Assembly: GCA_037974965.1 (NCBI GenBank)
Contig: JBBPFI010000006.1
Span: forward strand, 124,001-188,000
From: Dacryopinax spathularia
Lineage: Eukaryota > Basidiomycota > Dacrymycetes > Dacrymycetales > Dacrymycetaceae
DNA length: 64,000 nt
Direction: 5' to 3'
The notes beneath the pieces were generated by a model, which worked only from the letters and a program-made list of their open reading frames with translations, was not told where the DNA came from and did not search any database. Shown piece after piece: positions 34,317 through 45,113 of the stretch (positions are counted from its first letter, which is position 1; each line of letters opens with the position of its first letter). A program made the translations under genes and the position numbers.

Positions 34317-37096
34317 GATTGGAGGGCTGGGCGTAAGGGCTCTTCAAAGGGACTGTCACTGTCGTCAAGCGTCGCGGACGGAGACGTCAAGGTCGTCAAG
34401 GGGCGGGACAGAGGAACAAGGGGGTTAGCGGGAAGGGGGGGTCGTGTGGCCAACTGGGGGGCTTGGGAAGAAGAGGATGGGACCGACAGGGTGCAGGCTA
34501 TATAGCGTTCGGGGCCAGGGGGGGGAGGAGGCAAAGAGAAGGACCAAAGTCTGACGGACCGGTGCCGTGCGACGGAGGTTTCTCGTGGAATGGGGGAAAC
34601 AGCAGCGCTATTCCTGGCGGCCGGGGGAGTGGTGAGGTGAGAAATGATTATCGAATGTTCATTGGTCGATGCGGCGGCGAGCGACAAAGCGAACCCACAC
34701 AGACACAGACGCGAAGGAAGGAGCGGGAAGAAACTGAGAGTGTGAATTTTGACTTTCCCCCTTTCGGCCCCTTACGATGCCGTGACCGGGTGCCCCCCAA
34801 AGAAGCCTATTGATTTGGGCTGTGCACAGAAGAGAGAAGCCAGGAAGGACTCAGGCACGACCAAGCCCATTGACCGGGTTTGACAGGCAGCTGCAATGAG
34901 CCGAGGGGGTGTGTATGCCAAGGTGGGGCGAACTCGACTAAGCCGGCGGAAAGAGGTGCGAGCGGGCCGTCGTCTGTCACTGCCGGTCCAGAGAAAATCC
35001 AATGGGGCCCCACGCGGTCTGCTTGGTTGGTCGATGTATGCGCCCACAGCTCAAGGGCTTGAGATGGCGACGAGCGAGACATGCGACACGCCCGGTCCCC
35101 TTTTTGCCATATCACCACTGTCCGGCCGGTCCGCACCGACTCCGGTTTCCATTCAGCGGTCCGGTTTTCAATCAGATGACCCTTGCTGCCGAGATGCTTC
35201 CGCTGCATCGCCACCCATCACTCCCACCAAATTTATGCGTCTCGCCCAACCGTCCATCACCTCATCACTACTTTTCGCAAAATGTTATCGCGCCTCATAA
35301 TCATCCCCCCGCACATAGCTCGCCAACTCCGGATCGCTTGAGACAAGCCTCCCCCAGAGTATGTCGGCATTTCCGTCTCTCCCCCTCATAGCACCCCACG
35401 GAGGAGGCTGGGCACCGTCTCCGACTGGTCAACAAACCCCGCAGGAGCCGCACCGACCGGTCACCCCGGACAGCGCCATCCCCGCGTCTCCGCGTCGGGC
35501 GGCCCGCTGGCTGAGAGTGACTTGCTGCGGAGTCGATGCAAGGATTTGACAGACGACGTCTGCTGCCGTTGGGATCGAGCAGGGTCATCAAGGACGGGTG
35601 CGGGGGCAGTAAGCAGCGGGTTTTACGTGTCAACGATACGGTACAGCAAAAACGCGCCCCTTCTTCCATTTTTCCACGCCCGCAACCCGGTACCTTTCAA
35701 GTCCCTTTCCCATATGGGCGATAACCCATAAGTCACTAGTAACGCAATGCATTTTCCCTGACCCGACCCAAACAAACTAGCCTCGGAAACAACAACGATA
35801 AATTTCAATCTCAATCCCTGCTTCTGTGAGAAGGGTCAAGGCACACCATGCGGACGGACGGACGGAGATCAGACCCCTTGGAGACCCTTTCAATTTCGCC
35901 CCAAACGCAACCGAATTCGACTGAAAAAGAGTCCGCACTACTTCTTTGCGCCTTTCCTGCACTTTCTCCGAACCCAAACAGGGTAAAACTCACCCGTGCG
36001 TGGCCAGACCCGTACGGGCCTTCTTCCGGTTTTTTCAGCGTTCTTCACTGGTCTTCCTTCCTTCCTTCCGCTGGTGGGATGCGCGCGGGCGTGCCTTCCG
36101 CGGATATGACCGACCTTCTCTCCCTACAACGCTTCTTCACGAGCAGCACAACGGGTCTGATAAGTAAAAACCCTTTCGACCGTCATGTTGCGGTACATAT
36201 GCGCCCTTTCGCTAACCCACTCAATTCACTCGGTCCATCTTCCGAACCCCAAACAAACAAGTCCCAACCCCTTGGAACCAGGGCTATGATAGGTCAGGCA
36301 CAACACGTGCCCTCCCCTTTTCTCCTTCCTTCTGATCCTGTATGTATGTGCACGTGCCTATTGATATTCGCTGTTCCTAGCTTGTTGGAACTATCTTTGT
36401 TCCTAGTTGGTTGTCCGATCGTGAGGCACGAGGCGTGGTGAGCTTCCGCTGTCAAGGTGACTGACTGGCGACGCAGCTTTAAAGCTCGAGGTGTGATAGT
36501 GATCGGAAGTAGAGACAGGGAAGCTTGTGGAGTGTTCGTGGTGCTGAGCATATCGAGTGATTTTTCCTGACTGGATCGCTCAGAAGCTGCACGAGGGGGA
36601 GTCTTAACGTGCTCGCTGGGCGCAAACATGACATTCTACTGCTCGCTGGCAGTGTGCCAGGCTGCATACCTGCTTGTCTACGTTCGATCCAGAATTCATC
36701 GGAGACTATGGAAGCATTCCCACTGTCCAGCTGAGATGTGCAAGAGCTTACCACGTTTCCATTCCGGCCTGGGCTACAGCATGAACCGGCGGCGCTGGTC
36801 CACCTCATCAAAGCTCCGGAAGTCCCGCAGTCAAAGGAGGAAGACCAGGTGGAGACGCACGCGGCGGGCAAACTCAGGACAGGAACGGTGCCCTTGCCGC
36901 CCAGTGGAAATCCAACAGCGCGACTGATTATTTGAGCACCACGAACGAGTTTGACTGGTTAGAAATCGCTTTTCATTTTGCAAGATGAATCAGGTCACCA
37001 TGACCGCGCGCCGATAGATGTGCATATCTAGCAGGGGAAAGTCGCCTAGGATACAACCGCGCAAGGACTGGTCGCTAAAGCCCCGACTGAACGAGG
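34317..37096. other. Long stretch without a convincing gene, 2.8 kb
   Basis: The largest coding gap in the window. Reading frames up to 197 codons exist (for example 35848-36441 plus) but they lack family motifs, do not join by plausible introns, and overlap equally long frames on the other strand. The first 300 bp is the permease promoter and the last bases are the GH105 3' end. A non-coding RNA gene cannot be excluded. Confidence 0.4.
34498..34505 (-). promoter_or_regulatory. Possible TATA box of the ACS permease gene
   Basis: CTATATAG lies about 185 bp upstream of the permease start on the minus strand. Confidence 0.35.
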
Positions 37097-38402
37097 CTAG
37101 ACAGCATCATGATACGCGGCCTCCATCAGAAGGAAGAACGCTTGTCCTTCCGTCGCCACTCCAGCCTCTGCGGCAGACAGTCAGCAGATAGCTCCGCGGA
37201 CAGAATAAGGTTGAGCGGTGGACTTACTATCAAATGTCGGTGACCCGCAAACATCCCGCACTAGCCCATACTTGTCCACCTTCGCATGCACGGCCTGTCG
37301 GATCTGCTTCGCCTTCTGTAACCACTCCGCTCGCCTGTCGTCAGGGATGGCGCCGAGTTTCTCCAGTCTCCAGATGGCATAGGCGATCTGTTGCGGACAG
37401 TTCGTATCGACGAATGCGCTCGGGTCGTCGACGACGTCGTGAATCAGCCCATCAGGTCGCAGGTGGGATAATAAGGCGGTGATGGTCTTGACTGTGATAT
37501 CAAGTATGTACCGCTTTTCTTCTTTCATATTATCATGCAGTAGCGCATATACCCTGCGCAAACATCAGCAACTGCCACCAGCACCGTACGGCGTCACTCA
37601 CCGAACCATCCCAGCGATAGCCCAACCATTCCCAACACCCCAAAACGCTTGCCGGTCGAATTTGCCCGCATCCACGTTATAGATGTGCGAGAACAGGTGC
37701 TTGTCTTTGTCCCATAGTCCCTCCACATAGCCTTTGATCTGCTTGACCGCTTCGTCCACCAGCGTCTGGTCGCCCCAGTCGACGCCGGCTTGCGCAAGGG
37801 ACGGAGGAGCCATATAGATCGCGTCGACCCATAGCGTTACGCCATCGGTGCGGTCTGCAATCCTGTTAGCCAACAAGCCACATATATGCGCATGGATGAA
37901 TGACAGACGTACGGCTAACGATCCCATCCTTCGTTTTAGGCGCTCGCTGTGTGATGAACTCGATCGCCTTCTTAGCTGCGATGAAGAAGACTTCGTCTCC
38001 CGTCTCTTTGTATGCCCAGAGGATCGCAGGAACGGGCGAGATGGCGTCTGTCGCACCCGGATCTCCCCTGTTCAGCCTGACGCCGAGTCGACCATCGGCG
38101 TCCTGGCGGACGATACCTACGTGTCATCTCGTCAGCTGCTGTTCTTAGAAGCATGGTAGGAGTGGGACGCACTGTCATGCGCTAGACAGAGGACCGCTTG
38201 CGTATCGAAGTCGGACGGGAAGGCTTGATGCAGCTCTAACAGAGCTTGAGCGGCCGTACCTTGTTCCCAAGAAGCACGTTGCTAGTGGAGCGTATCAGGT
38301 ATTCAGGTCGGAGCTCGAGGAGGAACGAGGAAGGCTTACCATGCATAGCATCGCTGTCCTCACCAGGTTGATGATCTCCTTCGGATCAGATAGGCTGGCC
38401 AT
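37097..38402 (-). CDS. GH105/GH88-type unsaturated rhamnogalacturonyl hydrolase
   Basis: Six-hairpin glycosidase that removes unsaturated uronic acid from pectin (rhamnogalacturonan) lyase products. Six exons: 38402-38340, 38282-38173, about 38117-37911, about 37857-37600, about 37559-37222 and about 37167-37097, roughly 340 residues. Family marks are AMLCMQRASWEQGTAAQALL, DGVTLWVDAIYMAPP, DRQAFWGVGNGWAIAGMVR (the W-G-R/x-G-N-G-W motif of GH105) and the C-terminal ATEGQAFFLLMEAAY. The catalytic Asp in GH105 lies in the TLWVD segment, present here. No signal peptide is evident, so the enzyme is probably intracellular, as for many GH105 members. The fourth exon boundary falls next to an ATATATGCGC copy in its upstream intron (37881-37894). 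It is divergent from the monooxygenase pair. Confidence 0.88.
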
Positions 38403-39076
38403 TATGGTTGATATGGTGTCGATGCTGATATCAAAGTAGACGCTGATGGATGCACATCATCCACGACCAACATGCACACGTCCATCTTCTTAAGTAGTGT
38501 CGACCGACGGGTCGTGCGGCAAGTGAGGTGAGCGAAATGCGAATCGGAGACGCTGGCGAGGGACGTGACGTTGGTCGCGCTTCGCGTTATGGAGGTCAGG
38601 CGGATTGTCGGAGAAAGGGTACTACAGCTTCTTTCTTCTACTCTTACCATGTTGAGCTCTTGTTACCGTCGATCACTCCCTACATTTCTTTTGACTCTTG
38701 CCACCTCTTTTGCTTCTCTATCAGCTATATGTCAATGAAAACGAATATCTGCATACTATGCTCGGCGTCCCTGAGAACCCGTTGTCTCGTTGGCGGCCTG
38801 AACGAGTCGACGGGACTCCGCATGACCCCTGCGCCGCGTTCACAACCGTTTTGTTGGTCTCTGCCTGCCGATTTCCAGCCTTCTACCTATCGGATACGTG
38901 TCCTCATGAACACGCGACTCTTATCTTGGCATTTCGCTTTGAAGCAGGTCGGCCAATTGGATCCCGTAACCTGAAGGACGGGGTTGCTCCTCTCAAAATC
39001 AAGCACGATCGGTCGTAGACATACATATATGCGTCTTACCTCCCAGTACACTTGAGCTGGACAATTCCCTCTCAAC
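38403..39076. promoter_or_regulatory. Divergent promoter region, GH105 / monooxygenase A
   Basis: No gene is supported. ATACATATATGCGT at 39021-39034 lies 43 bp before the monooxygenase A start and is one palindrome copy. Confidence 0.4.
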
Positions 39077-41542
39077 ATGCGCGTGAAAATCTTCTCTATC
39101 AACGAATTGGTGGAATCCTTGGGAGATGCTATTGTTGCAGGGGACGTCCGGCAGGCATTCGGCCTCTTCACGCCTGACGGATGGTTTCGCGAGTGCGCAT
39201 ATATTCTGATGCTGCGTTCTGGGCTTACAACCTTCCACATAGCATGCTTGTGACGACATGGGAGTTTCAGAATGTTCCCACTGCCGGGTTGAAGGACTTC
39301 TTTCATGAGCATGGGCTGCCTAATGTGCAAGGACTGGTGATTGATCCAAAGCTGCCGGTGAAGAGGACGCAGCTACCAATGGAGGGTCGGGAGAACTTTC
39401 TTGTGTATGCTACGTTCATCTTGTCTCTTCCCTCCACTGATGTAGACTAGCGCTTTTCTACGCTTCAGCGTCACCTCAGTCGGTGCCGGCCGAGGCTATC
39501 TCCGGGCAGTTTCGGATGCCGAAGGCAATCTGCGCATCTTCACCCTTCTCCTCGCCCTTGACAATTTGTTCTCGCATCCGCAAAGCACCGGACCGCGCCT
39601 TCCTCTAGGGGTAGTTCACTCTTCCATCGAGAAACGCCTCAACTGGCTGGACCAGCGTAAGATTCAGCGGGACTTCCAGATCGAGCCGCCTGTGGTTCTG
39701 ATTGTCGGATCCGGCCACTCAGGGCTGATGCTGGCCGCAAGACTGACCATGGCCGGTGTGAGCTGCTTGATTGTGGAGAGATCGGTAAGGATTGGGGATA
39801 GCTGGAGGAAGCGATACCAGACGCTGCGCACCCATGTGGTAAGCCGTCTATGTATGCAGACCCAAGCAGGCATTGATGCGACCTAGCCGAGTTGGGGTGA
39901 TCACTTTCCTTATTTGGTAGCTTCATCTGCTAGTCTTTGCGCTCACCGAAGCAGACTGATGCGCGACTCAGCCATTTCCACCGAACTGGCCCCTCTTCAC
40001 TCCCAAGGACAAGCTCGCCAACTGGTTGGAATTCTATGCGGAAGCGATGGAGCTCAATGTGGTCTGTGCCGCCCCTTTCCATTCTCACATTCTTGGCTGA
40101 ATACAAGACAGTGGACGAGCTGTAATATCTTGCCTGGCGCAGTTTACGACGATATTAAGCAAACATGGTCGGTGCCGGTCGCTAAAGCGGACGGAACACA
40201 GCGTGTGCTTCATCCTCGACATGTTGTGCAAGCTACCGGACACAGGTGCAGTGGCTTTCTCGCATGTCGTTCCAGCGATCTTACCTTTTCCAAGCGGCGA
40301 ACCGAGGATACCCTTTTTCCCTGGAAAGAACCTGTTCAAGGGAGACATCATGCATTCCTCCGAATTCGACGATGGCGCACGGTGGGCCGGCAAACGAGCG
40401 ATCATCGTAGGGTCCGGAAATTCTGGTTCGCCCTCAAACTTGCTTATTACGAACTGTGGCTGAGGTTTATGCAGGACATGATATCGCACAAGACTTGTTC
40501 GAGAATGGCGCAGCCGAAGTCACTATGGTACAACGTAGCTCAACCGTCGTGAACAGTGCTACAGCTATTGCGGAGTACTACTTCAAGGTGAGCCATGGTG
40601 CACCGGCTCAACATCACAGCATCAGACTGATCCAGCCTAGCCGCTCTTTGCCGACGACGACCTGCACTACGAGGTGAGCACGGGTGACATATTCGGAAAA
40701 TTATGAGCTGTGCTCACCATGAACAGGACGGCGATCTCGCTTCGATCTCCGCGCCATTCCCTCTGCAGGAGAAGATCTGGACTGGCATGCAGCCAGCCCT
40801 GGATGCGATGGACGCCGGCATACACAAAGGACTGGAAGCATCAGGGTTCAAGCTGAACAAACACCGAGCTGGGTTGTATTCGTTGTTCTACAAGACAGGA
40901 GGCGTATGACAGAACCACTACTTCAACGAATGGCGACTAACGGTGGGCCAGGGACATTACCTCGACGTCGGCTGCAGTCAGCTCATTGCCGATGGGAAGA
41001 TCAAGATCAAACAAGGCATCGAGGTGTCCAAGTTCATGCCGGACGGGGTCGAGTTTGAGGACGGCACGCAAGTGGCCGCAGACTTGGTCGTCCTTGCCAC
41101 TGGTTGGAATACGATGAACACGACCTGCGAGAAGATCTTCGGACCTGAGATTGCGGGCAAGACTGGGACCGTTTGGGGTGTGGATGACGAGGGAAATGTC
41201 AGAGGGATTTGGCGTGATTCTGGTAAGTGCTCAACGGACCTGCCCGCGGATTTTGCTGACATTATTCCGGTAGGTCATCCTCGGTAAGCTCATTCAAAGT
41301 CTGCCGTTTAACATTCTGAGTTGTGCTTGATAGCTTCTGGTTCATGGGCGGAGTAAGGCTATCCAGCTGCTGGTCGGGTCGTGCGCTGATGAAACCGGTC
41401 ATAGAGCTTGCAGCTTGCGAGAACGTACTCGCGCTACCTCGCCCTTCAGATAATGGCGACAGAGGCTGGAATCATGCCGGTCAACCAGGGGCAGAGAAGG
41501 GAATGCACGATCGGCAACGAGGTCCCCCATACTGAGACCTAG
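39077..41542 (+). CDS. NTF2-like domain / flavin monooxygenase fusion, copy A
   Basis: FAD- and NADPH-dependent monooxygenase of the YUCCA/FMO group with an N-terminal NTF2-like (SnoaL) domain, a common fungal fusion. About nine exons. Start 39077 (MRVKIFSINELVESLGDAIV); exon 1 ends 39192, exon 2 starts 39243, and the join gives GWFRDMLVTTWEF. Key motifs: FAD-binding VLIVGSGHSGLMLAARLTMA, IGDSWRKRYQTLRTH, FMO region FKGDIMHSSEFDDGARWAGK-like (HSSEFDDG), second Rossmann GKRAIIVGSGNSGHDIAQDL (built across an intron) and ATGW near 41100. The C-terminus FWFMGG then, after an intron, LARTYSRYLALQIMATEAGI ends at TAG 41540-41542. Substrate unknown. It is a tandem paralogue of copy B and both motif sets are intact here. 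Confidence 0.85.
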
Positions 41543-42377
41543 AATGGTCATCAGAGCGGGTTTCGCGAGTTGAGGATGTAACGGTGTAGACTCCGATCGA
41601 GGTTCAGCAGCAAGTCCGTAGTGAGACACAGAAGCACAGAAGCACGGTTTCAAGCGGTTAGAGACGAGCTCTGAGTCAGGGATGCACGATCAGGACTAAA
41701 CGACGTAGTCCTGACGAGACACCTTGGTGTGAGGCTCGATCGATCACGACCAGCAACCCTCTTCGGTGGTCATGGTTGGCGTCAGTTATGACGTGCGATG
41801 GCGTAGGAACCTAAGGAATCGCAGAGGTCCGTGCTCAGACGCGTTATTGAGATCACGTGGACTACCGACTGTGGGAACCCGTGAAGGAGAGTGTTTGTCT
41901 TGCACCGGGACCATCACGTCGATCGTATCTCTACTTGGTTCTTTTGCTCTTCACGACTGGGCTCGCGAGAGGACAATGAGGTCCACAGCTTGTCCCCCCC
42001 ATATCGCCAGCTTGGGTGCCTCTCGACCTCCTCGTCACGGCTTCTCGTCGACTGCCGGTTCCGGACTGGTGGATCTCCACAGGGCCGCTTGCTGGCACGA
42101 CCCCCACTCCCTTCCTGATGATACGTCCCGCCTCGCTCTAGCTTCGTACCGCTCGATGCGGCTTCTTACCTCTGGATGACCTTATCTGCCCAATCCTGCT
42201 TCGAAGAAGATCGGCCTTCATGAAGCCCTGGTACGACCGAAGGGGTCGTGGCTCCAGCACTGTCACCCATGGTTGGTCGCACGCATATATGCGCCCCCAA
42301 CCCTCATATATGCGCCCCCAACCCTCATATATGCGCCTTAACTGAGGCTGACCTCGCTCTGCTTGCTATTCTTTGGC
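41543..42377. promoter_or_regulatory. Spacer upstream of monooxygenase B with tandem palindromes
   Basis: No gene is seen. Its notable content is the 21-bp repeat at 42284-42337 described separately, 41-94 bp upstream of the copy B start. Confidence 0.5.
42284..42337. repeat. 21-bp tandem repeat of CATATATGCGC plus CCCCAACCCT
   Basis: CATATATGCGCCCCCAACCC with a final T occurs at 42284-42304 and 42305-42325, and a third partial unit (CATATATGCGCC) at 42326-42337. The units are identical. Each contains one half-to-full copy of the dispersed palindrome. Confidence 0.92.
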
Positions 42378-44796
42378 ATGTCAAGGGACACTGATGCTGT
42401 TGCTGGGCTTGTGGCGCGATTGGGAGATGCTTTGGCGTCGAGAGACGTGGAACGACTGTCAGAGCTCTTCGCGCCTGATGGGTGGTATCGCGAGTACGTG
42501 CTTTCTCTCGCCCCTCTTTGTGCTATTACCGATAACCACGGCATTCTTACAGTATCCTTGTCACGACATGGCAGTTTCATAGCATACCCGCCGATGGGTT
42601 GACGGACTTCTTTGGAGAACACGGATTGCCAAAGGTGCAGGAACTCGTTATCGATCCGAAGCTACCGGTGGAGGCTGCTCAGCTTCCAATCAAAGGACGG
42701 GAGGATGTGACCGCGTAAGCCACATTTTAGATATACCACGCGTCCACTGACAGGTGCTAGGGCGTATCTGCGCTTCACTCTTGCAGCAATCGGAGCTGGC
42801 CGAGGCTACCTCCGCGCAGTTAGTGATGGCAAAGGGGACCTACGGATATTTACGCTCTTTCTGGCTCTCGACAGCCTCTTCTCACACCCAGAAAATGTGG
42901 GACCACGTCGTCCGCTCGGAACGGTCCACTCTTCCCCCGAGAAACGTATCAACTGGTTGGAGGAGCGCAACATCCGGCGGGACTTCAGCAATGAGGAACC
43001 CGTGGTCTTGATCGTCGGAGCTGGGCATTCGGGCTTAATGCTTGCGGCTAGGTTGTCTGTCGCGGGAGTGCGGTGCCTGATTATCGAGAAATCGGAAAGG
43101 ATCGGAGACAGTTGGAGGAAACGCTACAAGACGCTTAGCACTCACGTAGTACGTCGCCCTTCTCGCCCTCCATCATGTACATCGGCTCACCAACTTTAGC
43201 CCAGCTGGGGGGATCATTTCCCTTACCTAGTATGTATTACACCCTGCAATTTGGTTACTGCTGGTTGACGTCTCATACAGCCGTATCCTGCCAATTGGCC
43301 TCTGTTCACTCCGAAAGACAAGCTTGCGAATTGGTACGAGCTATATGCTGAGGCGATGGAGCTCAATGTCGTATGTGTTCGGCCTACTCTGCTTGCGCCG
43401 TATCTAACCCCCATGTAGTGGACGAGCTGCAACATTCTACCCGGGACAAGATATGATACAGCGCAACAGACCTGGTCCATACCGATTATGAAAGAAGATG
43501 GTACACAGCGTTTGCTTCGACCGAAGCATGTTGTACAAGCCACGGGCCATAGGTAGCGTTCTTATTGCCTTGTCATTCATGGGCTGACTAGTATTACTTG
43601 CAGCGGTGAACCGAAGGTTCCTGTTTTTCCTGGGATGAACCTCTTTAACGGCGACATGATGCATTCGTCCAAGTTCTACGACGGGGCACCTTGGGCGGGG
43701 AAGCGAGCGATCATCATCGGGTCTTGCAATTCTGGTTCGTCCCCCCGCCCATTTGGTCTGCTGTCGCTAACCGTCCACGTAGCACATGATATCGCACAGA
43801 ACTTGGTGGAGAACGGCGCAGCCGAGGTCACCATGGTACAGCGGAGCTCGACCTTGGTGAACAGTTCTGCCGCTGTCGCAGAGTATTACTTCAAAGTAAG
43901 CTATATGGTGTACGATGAGTGACTGTAGGCTGACGACTGGTCTGTACAGCCGTTATTTGCTGAGGACGGCCCGCACCATGAGGTCAGTATGGGGCACGAC
44001 GTGACGAAGACGAGCTCATCAGTAGGCAGGATGCGGATGTCGCTTCTATCTCCTCCCCATTCGCTTTGGCGGAGAAGATCTGGACTGGACTGGGACCTGC
44101 CGTAAACGGCATGGATGCGCAGATCCACAAGGGGCTGGAAGCGGCCGGGTTTAAGCTGAACAAACACCCAGCTGGGCTGTATTCGCTCTACTACACACGA
44201 GGAGGGGTGCTCCATTTCCAGTCCCGTCCTATCATCCAGTGCTGACTTGTTACCAGGGATACTACATCGACGTTGGCTGCAGCCAGCTCATTGCCGATAG
44301 TAAGATCAAGATCAAGCAAGGCGTCGAGATATCGCATTTCTTGCCGGACGGAGTCGAATTCCGCGACGGTACGAAGCTCACCGGAGACCTGGTTGTTTTC
44401 GCCACCGGGTGGGACTCGATGAATACGACTTGTGAGAAGATCTTTGGGCCGGAGATTGCGAGGAAGACCGAAACCGTCTGGGATGTCGACAAGGAAGGAG
44501 AGATCAGAACGATATGGAGGAATTCTGGTGAGTCGCCGGATGCGCCAATATTACAACCTTCTGATTCGACTTCGATAGGTCATCCACGGTAAGTTCGACA
44601 GTGTTCCGCCACACAGAGACTGACGGGTGCTGGAAAGCTTTTGGTTCATGGGCGGTGTCAGTGCCAGCCAATTCCCGACGGGACAAGTTGCTGACGATGA
44701 AGGATGTAGAGCTTCCAGTTGGCCAGAACGTACTCGAGATATCTCGCCCTTCAGATCATGGCGACAGAGGACGGGATCATGCCAGTGAGCCAGTGA
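42378..44796 (+). CDS. NTF2-like domain / flavin monooxygenase fusion, copy B
   Basis: Paralogue of copy A with the same exon plan. Start 42378 (MSRDTDAVAGLVARLGDALA); exon 1 ends at GTACGT near 42495 and resumes at DILVTTWQFHSIPADG. FAD motif VVLIVGAGHSGLMLAARLSV and IGDSWRKRYKTLSTHV are intact, as are FATGWDSMN and the C-terminal LARTYSRYLALQIMATEDGI ending at TGA 44794-44796. The second, NADPH-binding Rossmann motif reads AIIIGSCNSAHDIAQNL: the middle Gly of G-x-G is Cys here but Gly in copy A. In the family this Gly packs against the pyrophosphate, so NADPH use may be altered. The frame is otherwise open through all exons, so the gene does not look like a pseudogene. Confidence 0.85.
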
Positions 44797-45113
44797 GCAA
44801 GGCATGATGTTCGTGGGGACAGACGTCGGAGGCAGGCTCGTCATTGACATGATCGAGTGGTACTGCAGTAGCTGAGACAACAGACAGTCTTGTCAACGTA
44901 TCCAGCACGTCCATAGGTAGACAGAGACACTTGAGAGGGTACGATGAGACCAGATAGTGCCCCATTGGATTGATGACTGGCACGGTTCCCTTGTTTGAGT
45001 ATCGAAGACATTGATAGGTGCCATCGAAGACAAGCCCGTGAATGAGTGTAAATTGGTCCCGTGACGGGACCAGGTTGAATCACGCGTCCGCTCGTGTTGG
45101 CGGAAGACCATTC
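44797..45113. other. Intergenic spacer
   Basis: Short same-strand spacer; only 3' and promoter sequence is expected. Nothing else is supported. Confidence 0.4.

Noticed and set aside
35848-36441. 197-codon plus-strand frame in the long spacer
   Set aside because: No domain, low-complexity composition, and equal-length frames on the opposite strand.
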